Shown in pieces: positions 53,439 to 64,000 of a stretch of DNA of 64,000 bases. The stretch lies in contig NZ_JACHLY010000001.1 of the NCBI RefSeq assembly GCF_014204715.1, positions 1,328,501 through 1,392,500 on the forward strand, given 5' to 3'. The translations under genes and the position numbers were made by a program. The notes below the pieces were generated by a model. It searched no databases, was not told where the DNA came from, and saw only the letters and a program-made list of their open reading frames with translations. Numbering within the stretch: position 1 is the first letter of the stretch; each line of letters opens with the position of its first letter. Origin of the DNA: Streptomonospora salina (GTDB taxonomy: Bacteria > Actinomycetota > Actinomycetes > Streptosporangiales > Streptosporangiaceae).

Positions 53439-53443
53439 GTTCC

Positions 53444-54727
53444 ATGCCCCACCCTGACCGCCCGCTGCGTGTCGCCCTGCTCTCCTACCGGAGCAAACCG
53501 CACTGCGGCGGCCAAGGCGTCTACGTGCGCCACCTCTCCCGCGAGCTGACCGCCCTGGGACACGACGTCACCGTCTTCTCCGGCCAGCCCTACCCCGACC
53601 TCGACGACGGAGTGGCGCTGGAGAGAATGCCCAGCCTCGACCTCTACAACGACGCGGCGCCCTTCACCACACCGCCGCTGCGCCGGTGGCGCGACTGGAT
53701 CGACGTGCTGGAAGTCGCCACCATGTGGACCGCGGGCTTCCCCGAACCCCTCACCTTCTCCCTCCGCGCGCTGCGCGAACTGCGCCGGCGGACGGACGAA
53801 TTCGACGTCGTCCACGACAACCAGACACTGGGCTACGGCCAGCTCGGCATCCAGGCCGCCGGCCTCCCCATGGTGACCACCATCCACCACCCCATCACCG
53901 TCGACCGCCGCATCGAGATCGAGCAGACCAAGGGCCTCAAACGCCTCGGCAAACGGCGCTGGTACAGCTTCGTGGGCATGCAGGGCCGGGTCGCCCGCCG
54001 CCTGGACCCCGTGCTCGTCCCGTCCCGCTCCTCGGCCGACGACATCGTGCGCGAATTCGGCGTGCGCCGCTCGGCCGTGGACGTCGTCCCGCTGGGAGTG
54101 GACACCCGCCGCTTCCACCCCCGCCCCGAAAGCCCGCGCACCCCCGGACGCCTGGTGTGCGTCGCCAGCGCCGACAGCCCGCTCAAAGGCGTCGCGACCC
54201 TGCTGCGCGCCACCGCCAAACTCGCCACCGAGCGCGACGTCTCACTGACCGTGGTCAGCAAACCCACGCCCGGAGGCGCCACCGACCGGCTCGTCGACGA
54301 ACTGAGCCTGCGCGACCGCGTCACCTTCGTCAACGGCATCGACGACACCGAACTGGGCGACCTGCTCGCCGGAGCCGAGGTCGCGGTGGTGCCGTCCTAC
54401 TACGAAGGCTTCTCCCTGCCCGCTGTGGAAGCCATGGCCTGCGGCACTCCCCTGGTCGCCAGCCGCGCCGGCGCGATCCCCGAGGTCGTCGGGCCCGACG
54501 GCGACGCCGCCCGCCTCATCGAGCCGGGCGACCCGGAAGAGCTCGCCGCCGTCGTCGGCGATCTGCTCGACGATCCCGCCCGGCGCGCCGCCATGGGCGA
54601 ATCCGCCTGGAACCGGGTCCAGGAGCGGTTCACCTGGCGCGCCGTCGCCGAAGCCACCGCCCGGCGCTACACCGCCGCGATCGACAGCACCCGCGGCGGC
54701 GCGGGCGAACCCGCCACCCGCAGCTGA
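53444..54727 (+). CDS. Family 4 glycosyltransferase
   Basis: A 427-residue GT-B enzyme with the retaining GT4 signature: GGQGVYVRHLSRELTALGHDV at the N-terminus, VPLGVDTRRF, and the nucleotide-sugar motif EGFSLPAVEAMACGTPLVAS. It adds a sugar to an unknown acceptor, perhaps lipid or polyprenyl-linked. Start ATG 53444 agrees with homologues. First full gene of a three-gene operon. Confidence 0.92.
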   Translation: MPHPDRPLRVALLSYRSKPHCGGQGVYVRHLSRELTALGHDVTVFSGQPYPDLDDGVALERMPSLDLYNDAAPFTTPPLRRWRDWIDVLEVATMWTAGFPEPLTFSLRALRELRRRTDEFDVVHDNQTLGYGQLGIQAAGLPMVTTIHHPITVDRRIEIEQTKGLKRLGKRRWYSFVGMQGRVARRLDPVLVPSRSSADDIVREFGVRRSAVDVVPLGVDTRRFHPRPESPRTPGRLVCVASADSPLKGVATLLRATAKLATERDVSLTVVSKPTPGGATDRLVDELSLRDRVTFVNGIDDTELGDLLAGAEVAVVPSYYEGFSLPAVEAMACGTPLVASRAGAIPEVVGPDGDAARLIEPGDPEELAAVVGDLLDDPARRAAMGESAWNRVQERFTWRAVAEATARRYTAAIDSTRGGAGEPATRS

Positions 54728-54756
54728 GCCGACAGCACGAACCGAAGGAGCCAGCA

Positions 54757-55500
54757 CTGATCACCGTCGACTTCTCCCTGCTCCCCGTGGGACCCGGCGA
54801 CCGCGTCCTCGACCTGGGCTGCGGCGGCGGCCGGCACGCCTTCGAGGTCTACCGCCGCGGCGCCGGCATCGTCGCCTTCGACCGCAACGAGAACGACCTG
54901 GCCGAAGTCGCCGACATGTTCGCGGCCATGCGCACCGCGGGCGAAGCCCCCGCCGACGGCGGCACCACCGCCGAGACGGTCACGGGCGACGCACTCGACA
55001 TGCCCTTCGACGACGGCTCCTTCGACCGCGTCATCGCCTCGGAGATCTTCGAGCACATTCCGCACGACACCGCAGCCATGGCCGAGCTGTACCGGGTGCT
55101 GCGGCCCGGCGGGATCGCCGCCGTGACGGTGCCGAGCTGGCTTCCCGAACGCCTGTGCTGGGCGCTGTCGGAGGAATACCACACCAACGAGGGCGGCCAC
55201 GTCCGCATCTACACCCGCGCCGAGCTGGAAGCCAAGCTCAAGGCCACCGGATTCGTGATCGGACCGCACCACCACGCCCACGCCCTGCACGCCCCCTACT
55301 GGTGGATCAAGTGCGCGGTGGGCACCTCCGACGACGCCCACCCGCTGGCGTCGGCCTACCACCGCATGCTGGTGTGGGACATGATGAACGCCCCCAGGAC
55401 CACCCGCACGACCGAGCGCGTGCTCAACCCCCTGATCGGCAAGAGCGTCGCCGTCTACCTGCGCAAGCCCTGCAGCGGCAGCGCGGAGAGCACCGGATGA
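54757..55500 (+). CDS. SAM-dependent methyltransferase, apparent CTG start
   Basis: The 247-residue class I methyltransferase has the SAM loop DLGCGGGRH (residues 19-27), DALDMPFDDGSFDRVIASEIFEHI and the lipid-type ending LNPLIGKSVAVYL. No ATG or GTG exists where homologues begin (Met/Leu-x-Thr-Val-Asp-Phe-Ser); a CTG at 54757 stands six bases after GAAGGAG and gives (L/M)ITVDFS, so CTG is the likely start. A later GTG would cut into the SAM-binding start. It lies 29 bases after the glycosyltransferase and overlaps the next gene. Confidence 0.88.
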   Translation: MITVDFSLLPVGPGDRVLDLGCGGGRHAFEVYRRGAGIVAFDRNENDLAEVADMFAAMRTAGEAPADGGTTAETVTGDALDMPFDDGSFDRVIASEIFEHIPHDTAAMAELYRVLRPGGIAAVTVPSWLPERLCWALSEEYHTNEGGHVRIYTRAELEAKLKATGFVIGPHHHAHALHAPYWWIKCAVGTSDDAHPLASAYHRMLVWDMMNAPRTTRTTERVLNPLIGKSVAVYLRKPCSGSAESTG

Positions 55501-56591
55501 GCAGCGGCTCCCCTGCCGACCCCGCCCGCGTCCCCGAACTCCCCGGGGTCCTCACCGCCGCCGACGTCTCCGCCTCGGCCGGCTACCTGCTCAGGACGCA
55601 GGCGCCCGACGGGGCGATCCCGTGGTTCCCCGGAGGCCACACCGACGTGTGGGACCACGTCGAATGCGCCATGGCGCTGGCCGCCGCCGGCCACACCGGC
55701 GCGGCGCACCGGGCCTACGCGTGGCTGTGCGGCGTCCAACTGCCCGACGGCTCCTTCCCGGCCAAACTGCACCAGAACGAACCCGCCGGGGGCCTGCGCG
55801 AAGCCAACCACGCCGCCTACCCCGCCGTCGGCGCCTGGCACCAGCTGCTGATCACCGGCGACGAGCAGGCGGCCGCCCGACTGTGGCCGACCGTGCGCGC
55901 CGGCGTCGACTTCGCGCTGGGGCTGCGCACCGACCGCGGCGAGATCCGCTGGGCGCGCGACGCCGACGGCAGCCCCGGCGACCATGCGCTGCTGACCGGC
56001 TGCGCCAGTGTCCACCACGCGCTGCGCTGCGGCGCCGCGCTGGGCGAGCGGCTGGGTGCGCCCCAGCCCGACTGGGAACTGGCCGCCGCCCGGCTGGGCC
56101 ACCTGCTGTCTGAGCACGAGGCGGTCTTCGCCGACCGGAGCCGCTACTCGATGGACTGGTACTACCCCGTCATCAGCGGCGCCGTCCGCGGCGACGCCGC
56201 GCACCGGCGCATCGACGCCCGCTGGGACACGTTCGTGGTGCCCGGCCTGGGGATCCGCTGCGTCAGCGACCAGCCCTGGGTCACCGGCGCGGAGACCGCC
56301 GAGCTCGCCCTGGCGCTGGCCGCCGTCGGCGAAACCGACCGCGCGAGCGGTCTCGTCGCCGACATCCAGCACCTGCGCGACCCCGACGACGGCGCCTACT
56401 GGACCGGCTACCAGTTCGCCCACGGTGTGCGCTGGCCCGTGGAGCGCAGCACGTGGACCGCGGCAGCGGTCATCCTCGCCACCGACGCCCTCACCGGCAC
56501 CACCCCGGGCGCCGAGGTGTTCACCGAACGCGTCGAGGCCCCCGACGCGCCCGAACCCGGCATCTGCGGGTGCGCGGCCCTGGTGGGGTGA
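55497..56591 (+). CDS. Alpha/alpha-barrel protein, prenyltransferase/terpenoid-cyclase-like
   Basis: A 364-residue protein with repeats of the type W..H..CAMALAAAG (DVWDHVECAMALAAAGHTGAAHRAYAWLCGVQLPDGSFPAKL), as in the barrels of terpene cyclases and glycoside hydrolases. It is often labelled prenyltransferase, but the acidic motifs of squalene-type enzymes are not clear; glycan binding is also possible. Its ATG overlaps the methyltransferase stop. It ends the GT-MT-barrel operon. Confidence 0.7.
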   Translation: MSSGSPADPARVPELPGVLTAADVSASAGYLLRTQAPDGAIPWFPGGHTDVWDHVECAMALAAAGHTGAAHRAYAWLCGVQLPDGSFPAKLHQNEPAGGLREANHAAYPAVGAWHQLLITGDEQAAARLWPTVRAGVDFALGLRTDRGEIRWARDADGSPGDHALLTGCASVHHALRCGAALGERLGAPQPDWELAAARLGHLLSEHEAVFADRSRYSMDWYYPVISGAVRGDAAHRRIDARWDTFVVPGLGIRCVSDQPWVTGAETAELALALAAVGETDRASGLVADIQHLRDPDDGAYWTGYQFAHGVRWPVERSTWTAAAVILATDALTGTTPGAEVFTERVEAPDAPEPGICGCAALVG

Positions 56592-56687
56592 CCGCTGCGC
56601 CGGACCCGCAGTGGCCGCTGCCGCCCCGCGTACCGGCTACGCGTGTGCGCCGGACCGACCGTCCCGGCGCACACGCGCGGCTGCGGG

Positions 56688-59600
56688 TCAGGGATCCGTC
56701 TCCTCTTGCCCCTCGGGCTCCTCGTCGCCCGGTCCGGTCGTCGAACCCGGGTCGGGAACGCCCGTGGGCTGCTCCGGCCCCGGCTCGTCGTTCGGAGGCG
56801 GAGCGCCCGTCTCCGCCGGCTCCTCCTCCACCGGGGGCTCGACCGTCTGCTCCTCGGGCGGCCGGGACGGCTCCACGGGGGATTCGGCCGGACCGGTCTC
56901 CTCCGGGGAGGGCGGCGGGTCCGGAGCGAGGTCGTGCACCTCGCCGCCGAAGCTGGGTTCGGGGAACCCTTCGATCTCCTCGCCCTCCATGGTCTGGCTC
57001 ATGAAGGCGTTCCAGATGGCCGCGGGCAGGCCGCCGCCGGAGACGTGCCCCCATCCCGGGACGGAGAACGACTCGTTCTCACCGTTGTACACACCGACCG
57101 CCGCGGACATCTGCGGTGTGAAGCCGGCGAACCAGGCGGCCTTGCTGCCGTCGGTCGTACCGGTCTTGCCGGCGACCGGCCGGCCGTCCGGCAGCGCCGC
57201 CGAGGTTCCCGTGCCGCTCTGCACGACCTGCTCCAAGGCGTAGGTGACGTTGTTCGCCGTCTCCTCGCTGAACGCCCGCTCGCTCTCCGGCTCGGGCCGC
57301 TCGTTCTCGCCTTCCTTGTTCACGACCTCGCGCACGACGTGGGTCGCGACGTGCTCCCCGCCGTTGGCGAAGGTCGCGAACCCGGTCGCCTGGTCCACGG
57401 CACGCACGTTGGACACACCCAGCGCGATGGCCGGCACCACCTGGTCGTCCTCGATCATCCGCTCGGGGATGCCCGCGTCATAGGCGGTCTGGCGCACGCT
57501 CTCCGGCCCGACCTCCTGCGCGAGCTGGACGTAGCCGGTGTTCAGCGAGATCCGGGTGGCCTCCACCAGCGAAGTGGGCCCGCGGCTGGAGTGGTCGTAG
57601 TTCTCGATGGTGTCGGGCCCGATCTGGATCGGGGAGTTCCCGTTCACCTGGCTGTTCAGGCTGTAGCCCTGCTCCAGCGCGGTCGCCAGCACATAGGGCT
57701 TGAACGCCGACCCCGCCTGATCGGCGCCGTTGAACGCGCTGTCGTACTGGTTGTCCATATAGTCCTGGCCGCCGTAGAAGGCGACGACCTCGCCGTTGCC
57801 GGGGTTCACCGCGGTCAGGCCCGCCTGCACTCCGTCGGGCAGCGCGTCGACGTCGACGGTGTCCTCGACCGCGGTCCTGGCCGTCTGCATGGCCTCCTGG
57901 TCGAACGTCGTCACGACCTCGTAGCCGCCGCGGTTGATGTTGTCCTCGGTGTAGCCGAGCTCCTTGAGCTCCTGCATGGCCTGCTGGAGCATGTAGCCCT
58001 TGGAGCCGCCGAGGTCGACGCTGTTGGCCGGGCGCTCGGTTTCGGGCTCGGGGAACTCCATCCCGTCGGCCTCGCTCTGGGTGAGGGCGCCGCCTTCGAC
58101 CATCCCGCCGACGACGTAGTTCCAGCGGTTCTCCATCTCCGGCGTGGTCTTGCTGTCGGCCTGGCCGTAGAGGCTCGGCTGCTGGACCGCCGCCGCCAGG
58201 AACGCCGCCTCCGCATCGGTGAGGTCGCCGACGTCCTTGTGGTAGTAGGCCTGCGCGGCCGACTGGATGCCGTAGGCGTTGCGGCCGAAGTAGATGGTGT
58301 TCAAGTACTGCTCCATCACCCACTCCTTGTCCATGTCGCCGGACTGGTCGACCTTGAGGGCGATGATGATCTCTTTGAGCTTGCGGACGACGGTCTGCTC
58401 GCGGCTGACGCCCTCGAAGTAGTTGCGGACGAACTGCTGGGTGATGGTGGAGCCGCCCTGCACCTGCTTGCCCGTCACGGTGAACCACACGGCGCGGACG
58501 GTGCCGGTGACGGATACGCCGGGCGAGTCCCAGTAGCCGCGGTCCTCGGCGGAGATCACGGATTCCTGGATGTTGTCGGGGATCTCCTCGTAGTCCACGG
58601 GTTCGCGGTCGACGCCGCGCTCGGCGAACTGCGTCTCGCCGTCGGCGTAGTAGAACGTCGACCCTTGGTTGACGGCCTGTTCCTTGGCGACGTCAGGCAC
58701 CTCGATCGTCGCGTAGGCGATGCCGAAGCCGGTGAGGACGACCACCGCGCAGGCGGCGACGGCGATCAGGACGACGCGCGCCGCCCGCCACCAGAAGGGC
58801 TTGGGCGCCTTGGCGCCGCCGCCTTTGCCGCCACCCGGCGGGGTGGGGCCGTCTCCTCCGGAGGGATGCGCGGGCTCTGACGGGCCGGAGGGGCCGGAGG
58901 GGCCGGAGAGGCCGGAGAGGCCGGAGGGGTTCGCGCCGGCGGATCCCGGTCCGGCCGAAGCGGCCGAAGCGGTGGGGGCGGCAGGGGTCGCGGGACCGTG
59001 GGGCCCCGGTGCCGGCCCCCCTGCTCCGCCGGCCGCCCCTGCGGCGCCGGAGGCCGCACCCGCGGCCGGGGCGGATCCCTGAGGGCGGAAGACGGAGGGC
59101 CGGGACGCTGAATCGCCGGATCCGGCGGAACCGGCGGAGGAGGCCGAGGTGCGGTCTTCGGGCTCCGCACCGTCCCGGCCGCCGCCGGACTCGGCGATGC
59201 TGTCGGTGCGCGATGAGGGCGCGGCGGGCGTGCCCGCACTGGCCGGCGCCGCACCGCCGGATCCGGCAGCGGCGGCGGCAGCCGTCCCGTCGGCGCCGCC
59301 GGCCGACTCCCGGGCCTGCGGGGAGCGGGCGGAGGCGACGCCTCCGGTACCGGAGCCGACCGCGTCCGCTCCGGCCGCCGGTTCCGCCTCGGTCGGTGCA
59401 GCCGACGTGTCCTCGGGGGCATCGCCGCTCACGGAGCCGCCGTCGGCCCCGGTACCGGCGGATGCCGCGGCCGCCCCGGCCTGCCGGGGCGCGTCGCCTG
59501 CGGATCCGGAATCGTCGCCGGCGCCCTGAGCGGAACGCGTGTGCGGGAGCGTCGTCTCCGCGTCGGAGGTGTCGTCGTTCCGGTCGTCGCCGGCCTCCTC

Positions 59601-60149
59601 GCCGGCGTCGTCGACCGGGGCACCGCCGGCGGCGGGCTCGGAGGAGACACGGGGGGTGAACCAGGAGCGCGGTTCGTCCGCGGCCGCCGACGATACTCCG
59701 TCGCCCGCGGTCTCGCCGCCGCTCTCCTCGACCGGACCGTCCTCGGAACCGTCTCCGCCGGATGCCGTGGAGAGCGGCTCCTCCGATGCGGCCTCGCCGC
59801 CGGGCTCGGCGCGAGGGGCCTTCGATGCCTCGGCGCCGAGCCGCTTCTCGTCCCAGGTTCCGTCGCCGCGCAGGTTGAATCCCTGCTCCGCGAGCGTGCG
59901 GGCCACCCGGTCGCGGAAGAAGCTTCCGCTGTCCGCGAAAGCCCCGACTGCGGGTTCGTCGGCCGGGGCCGTGTCCGCTACCTCGTCCGCGCCCTCGGAA
60001 CCGCTGCCGACCTCAGGGCCGTCGGAGGGGGGCGGCGCTGAAGCGCCGTCTGCGGTATCCGGCGCGGCGGACGCGTCCGCCGCCGACTGCCGGGGTTCCG
60101 GCTGTGGCTCCTCCCTCTCCGGGGAGTCGTCGTCACGCTCGTTCATCAT
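56688..60149 (-). CDS. Class A penicillin-binding protein with long cytoplasmic tail
   Basis: Bifunctional glycosyltransferase-transpeptidase for peptidoglycan. Of 1,153 residues, about the first 450 are a low-complexity, acidic Ala/Ser/Glu/Gly tail, ending in Gly/Ser/Pro repeats (GLSGLSGPSGPSGPS). One membrane helix follows (WWRAARVVLIAVAACAVVVL, near 455), then GT51 (AEDRGYWDSPGVS near 530; QGGSTITQQ), then the transpeptidase with SxxK Ser-Ala-Phe-Lys (near 815), SxN SLN (near 868) and KTG (KTGTTDGSKAAWFAG, near 992), and a Pro/Glu-rich external tail. Two ATGs (60149, 60146) are possible; an earlier ATG at 60332 would add about 61 residues. No convincing ribosome site is seen for any. Confidence 0.9.
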   Translation of the reverse strand: MMNERDDDSPEREEPQPEPRQSAADASAAPDTADGASAPPPSDGPEVGSGSEGADEVADTAPADEPAVGAFADSGSFFRDRVARTLAEQGFNLRGDGTWDEKRLGAEASKAPRAEPGGEAASEEPLSTASGGDGSEDGPVEESGGETAGDGVSSAAADEPRSWFTPRVSSEPAAGGAPVDDAGEEAGDDRNDDTSDAETTLPHTRSAQGAGDDSGSAGDAPRQAGAAAASAGTGADGGSVSGDAPEDTSAAPTEAEPAAGADAVGSGTGGVASARSPQARESAGGADGTAAAAAAGSGGAAPASAGTPAAPSSRTDSIAESGGGRDGAEPEDRTSASSAGSAGSGDSASRPSVFRPQGSAPAAGAASGAAGAAGGAGGPAPGPHGPATPAAPTASAASAGPGSAGANPSGLSGLSGPSGPSGPSEPAHPSGGDGPTPPGGGKGGGAKAPKPFWWRAARVVLIAVAACAVVVLTGFGIAYATIEVPDVAKEQAVNQGSTFYYADGETQFAERGVDREPVDYEEIPDNIQESVISAEDRGYWDSPGVSVTGTVRAVWFTVTGKQVQGGSTITQQFVRNYFEGVSREQTVVRKLKEIIIALKVDQSGDMDKEWVMEQYLNTIYFGRNAYGIQSAAQAYYHKDVGDLTDAEAAFLAAAVQQPSLYGQADSKTTPEMENRWNYVVGGMVEGGALTQSEADGMEFPEPETERPANSVDLGGSKGYMLQQAMQELKELGYTEDNINRGGYEVVTTFDQEAMQTARTAVEDTVDVDALPDGVQAGLTAVNPGNGEVVAFYGGQDYMDNQYDSAFNGADQAGSAFKPYVLATALEQGYSLNSQVNGNSPIQIGPDTIENYDHSSRGPTSLVEATRISLNTGYVQLAQEVGPESVRQTAYDAGIPERMIEDDQVVPAIALGVSNVRAVDQATGFATFANGGEHVATHVVREVVNKEGENERPEPESERAFSEETANNVTYALEQVVQSGTGTSAALPDGRPVAGKTGTTDGSKAAWFAGFTPQMSAAVGVYNGENESFSVPGWGHVSGGGLPAAIWNAFMSQTMEGEEIEGFPEPSFGGEVHDLAPDPPPSPEETGPAESPVEPSRPPEEQTVEPPVEEEPAETGAPPPNDEPGPEQPTGVPDPGSTTGPGDEEPEGQEETDP

Positions 60150-60353
60150 GGCAGCACCATCGGGTAGTTTCGCGCGATCGTCGGTTGTCCCGCCGGGACC
60201 GCGACCGGAGCCACTCCCCCAGCGCACTGCATCCCCCGCAGCACGACCCGCATCAGGTGTCTCAGCGTCGTGGCGCGGCTCGACTCCGTCGCCGCCGCTC
60301 GTGCTCTCGCTCAGTTGGTGGCCCCCTGGCATTCTCGATTCGCCACTGCGCTC

Positions 60354-60482
60354 CTACGTAGGACGCCCGAGCCAGGGCAATCGGTTCAGCACAATCCGGT
60401 ATCGCGAGCAGGTTCGGCGCAGCGGGGGGACGTGCCGCAACCCGTACAACACGATACCCGCACTGATCACTACGCCCGTCAT
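60354..60482 (-). CDS. Possible small membrane protein upstream of the penicillin-binding protein gene
   Basis: A 42-codon frame (MTGVVISAGIVLYGLRHVPPLRR... to RLPWLGRPT) with one hydrophobic helix and a basic tail, ending 205 bases before the PBP start. Codon third positions are mostly G or C, but there is no good ribosome site. Low support. Confidence 0.25.
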   Translation of the reverse strand: MTGVVISAGIVLYGLRHVPPLRRTCSRYRIVLNRLPWLGRPT

Positions 60483-60621
60483 CACGAGAATCCCGGTGGG
60501 AGATACGCAGCGGACCGCTGAAAGGGGGCCGGTGGCGGCGGGAACCGTCCGACAACGCGGCACACCACCCGCCACCACGAACAGCGACACCCCCACCACT
60601 CCCCGCAACACCCCCGGACAC
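60483..60621. other. Gap between the rRNA terminator and the small ORF
   Basis: About 140 GC-rich bases; should hold the promoter for the PBP gene. No clear element recognised. Confidence 0.3.
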
Positions 60622-60670
60622 AAAAAAGAAGGGGCAGGCACCCCGGAAAACCGGAACACCCACCCCTTCT
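60622..60670 (-). terminator. rRNA operon terminator
   Basis: On the minus strand AGAAGGGG (60670-60663) pairs with CCCCTTCT (60634-60627), followed by TTTTTG, with a smaller CCGG..CCGG hairpin inside. It lies just after 5S rRNA and is a classic intrinsic terminator with a T tract. Confidence 0.85.
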
Positions 60671-60680
60671 ACAAAGAAAT

Positions 60681-60797
60681 GCGGCGGCAACCTACTCTCC
60701 CACCCCCACCATGGAGGCAGTACCATCGGCGCAAAGAGACTTAACGACCGGGTTCGGAATGAGACCGGGTGTGACCCTCCCACTATCACCACCGCAA
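60681..60797 (-). rRNA. rrf: 5S ribosomal RNA
   Basis: On the minus strand the 117 bases hold the 5S core: GCGGTGGTGATAGTGGGAGG near the 5' end, CCGAACCCGGTCGTTAAG, and ATGGTACTGCCTCCATGGTG near the 3' end. Ends are approximate to a few bases. It follows 23S by about 150 bases. Confidence 0.95.
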
Positions 60798-60948
60798 AAC
60801 CCACCACCCACACACCCGCACACAAGCGGGCGCACAGGCGAAACCTGCGGAACCCGACACCCCGAAGCACCGCACCCACCACCAGCAGGCACAACCCCCC
60901 GAACCATCGGGCAAAACATAGTATGCGCGAGCACCCAGCATCCACGGC
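60798..60948 (-). other. 23S-5S spacer
   Basis: About 150 bases between the two rRNAs with RNase III-like paired GTGGGTG/CACCCAC-type stretches. No tRNA is present. Confidence 0.6.

Positions 60949-64000
<3,052 letters not shown>

Overview
The window is high-GC DNA (roughly 70% or more) with GTG, TTG and probably CTG starts and actinobacterial gene order. Gene content (GlgE pathway, membrane Ser/Thr kinase, LigA next to gatCA and mnmA, ECF vitamin transporter, 23S-5S rRNA) fits an actinomycete. I infer Streptosporangiales, perhaps Nocardiopsaceae, from protein style only.

Layout. 1-0.8 kb: 3' end of an LPXTG-anchored surface protein, then a strong bidirectional terminator. 0.8-15 kb, mostly minus strand: gatCA, a membrane GGDEF-EAL protein, ligA, a MetE-like protein, a DedA-like membrane protein behind a possible iron box, mnmA with a nearby cysteine desulfurase (sulfur donor for tRNA 2-thiolation), and etfBA. 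15-22.5 kb: polytopic Ser/Thr kinase, YbaK-like deacylase, enoyl-CoA hydratase, and an ECF transporter operon (ykoEDC type) under a TPP riboswitch. 22.6-33.8 kb: alpha-glucan metabolism, with glgP on the minus strand and divergent glgE-treS-mak-glgB on the plus strand; a consensus CRP-type site lies between them.

33.9-40.3 kb is the accessory part. A tnpB-only insertion element with matching inverted ends (34694-34717 and 40256-40279) sits 12 bases before sppA. Its tnpB is dead (in-frame TAA, missing zinc ribbon) and a Tn3-family transposon with perfect 37-bp inverted repeats (34871-34907 and 38519-38555) has inserted into its tail. The Tn3 element is itself decayed (gutted transposase, frameshifted resolvase) but carries an intact two-gene operon: an HTH-DUF3887-like regulator and a CPBP membrane protease, with a perfect dyad abutting the start codon.

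40.3-49.3 kb: sppA with a coupled flavin reductase, a 21-residue membrane peptide, a four-gene betaine-type ABC transporter, a HAD hydrolase, and a NrtR-like Nudix regulator divergent from nadA with a dyad between them. 49.5-60.1 kb: a sigma-factor-like protein fused to a membrane anchor, a TetR/MBL-hydrolase pair with a dyad operator, a glycosyltransferase-methyltransferase-barrel protein operon with a leader ORF and a probable CTG start, and a class A penicillin-binding protein with a very long cytoplasmic tail. 60.6-64 kb: 5S and nearly complete 23S rRNA on the minus strand with a terminator.

Most of the window is ordinary chromosome. The items I judge least explained are the nested mobile island with its live passenger pair, the 67-bp palindromic element after glgP, the membrane-anchored sigma-like protein, and the GT-MT-barrel module.
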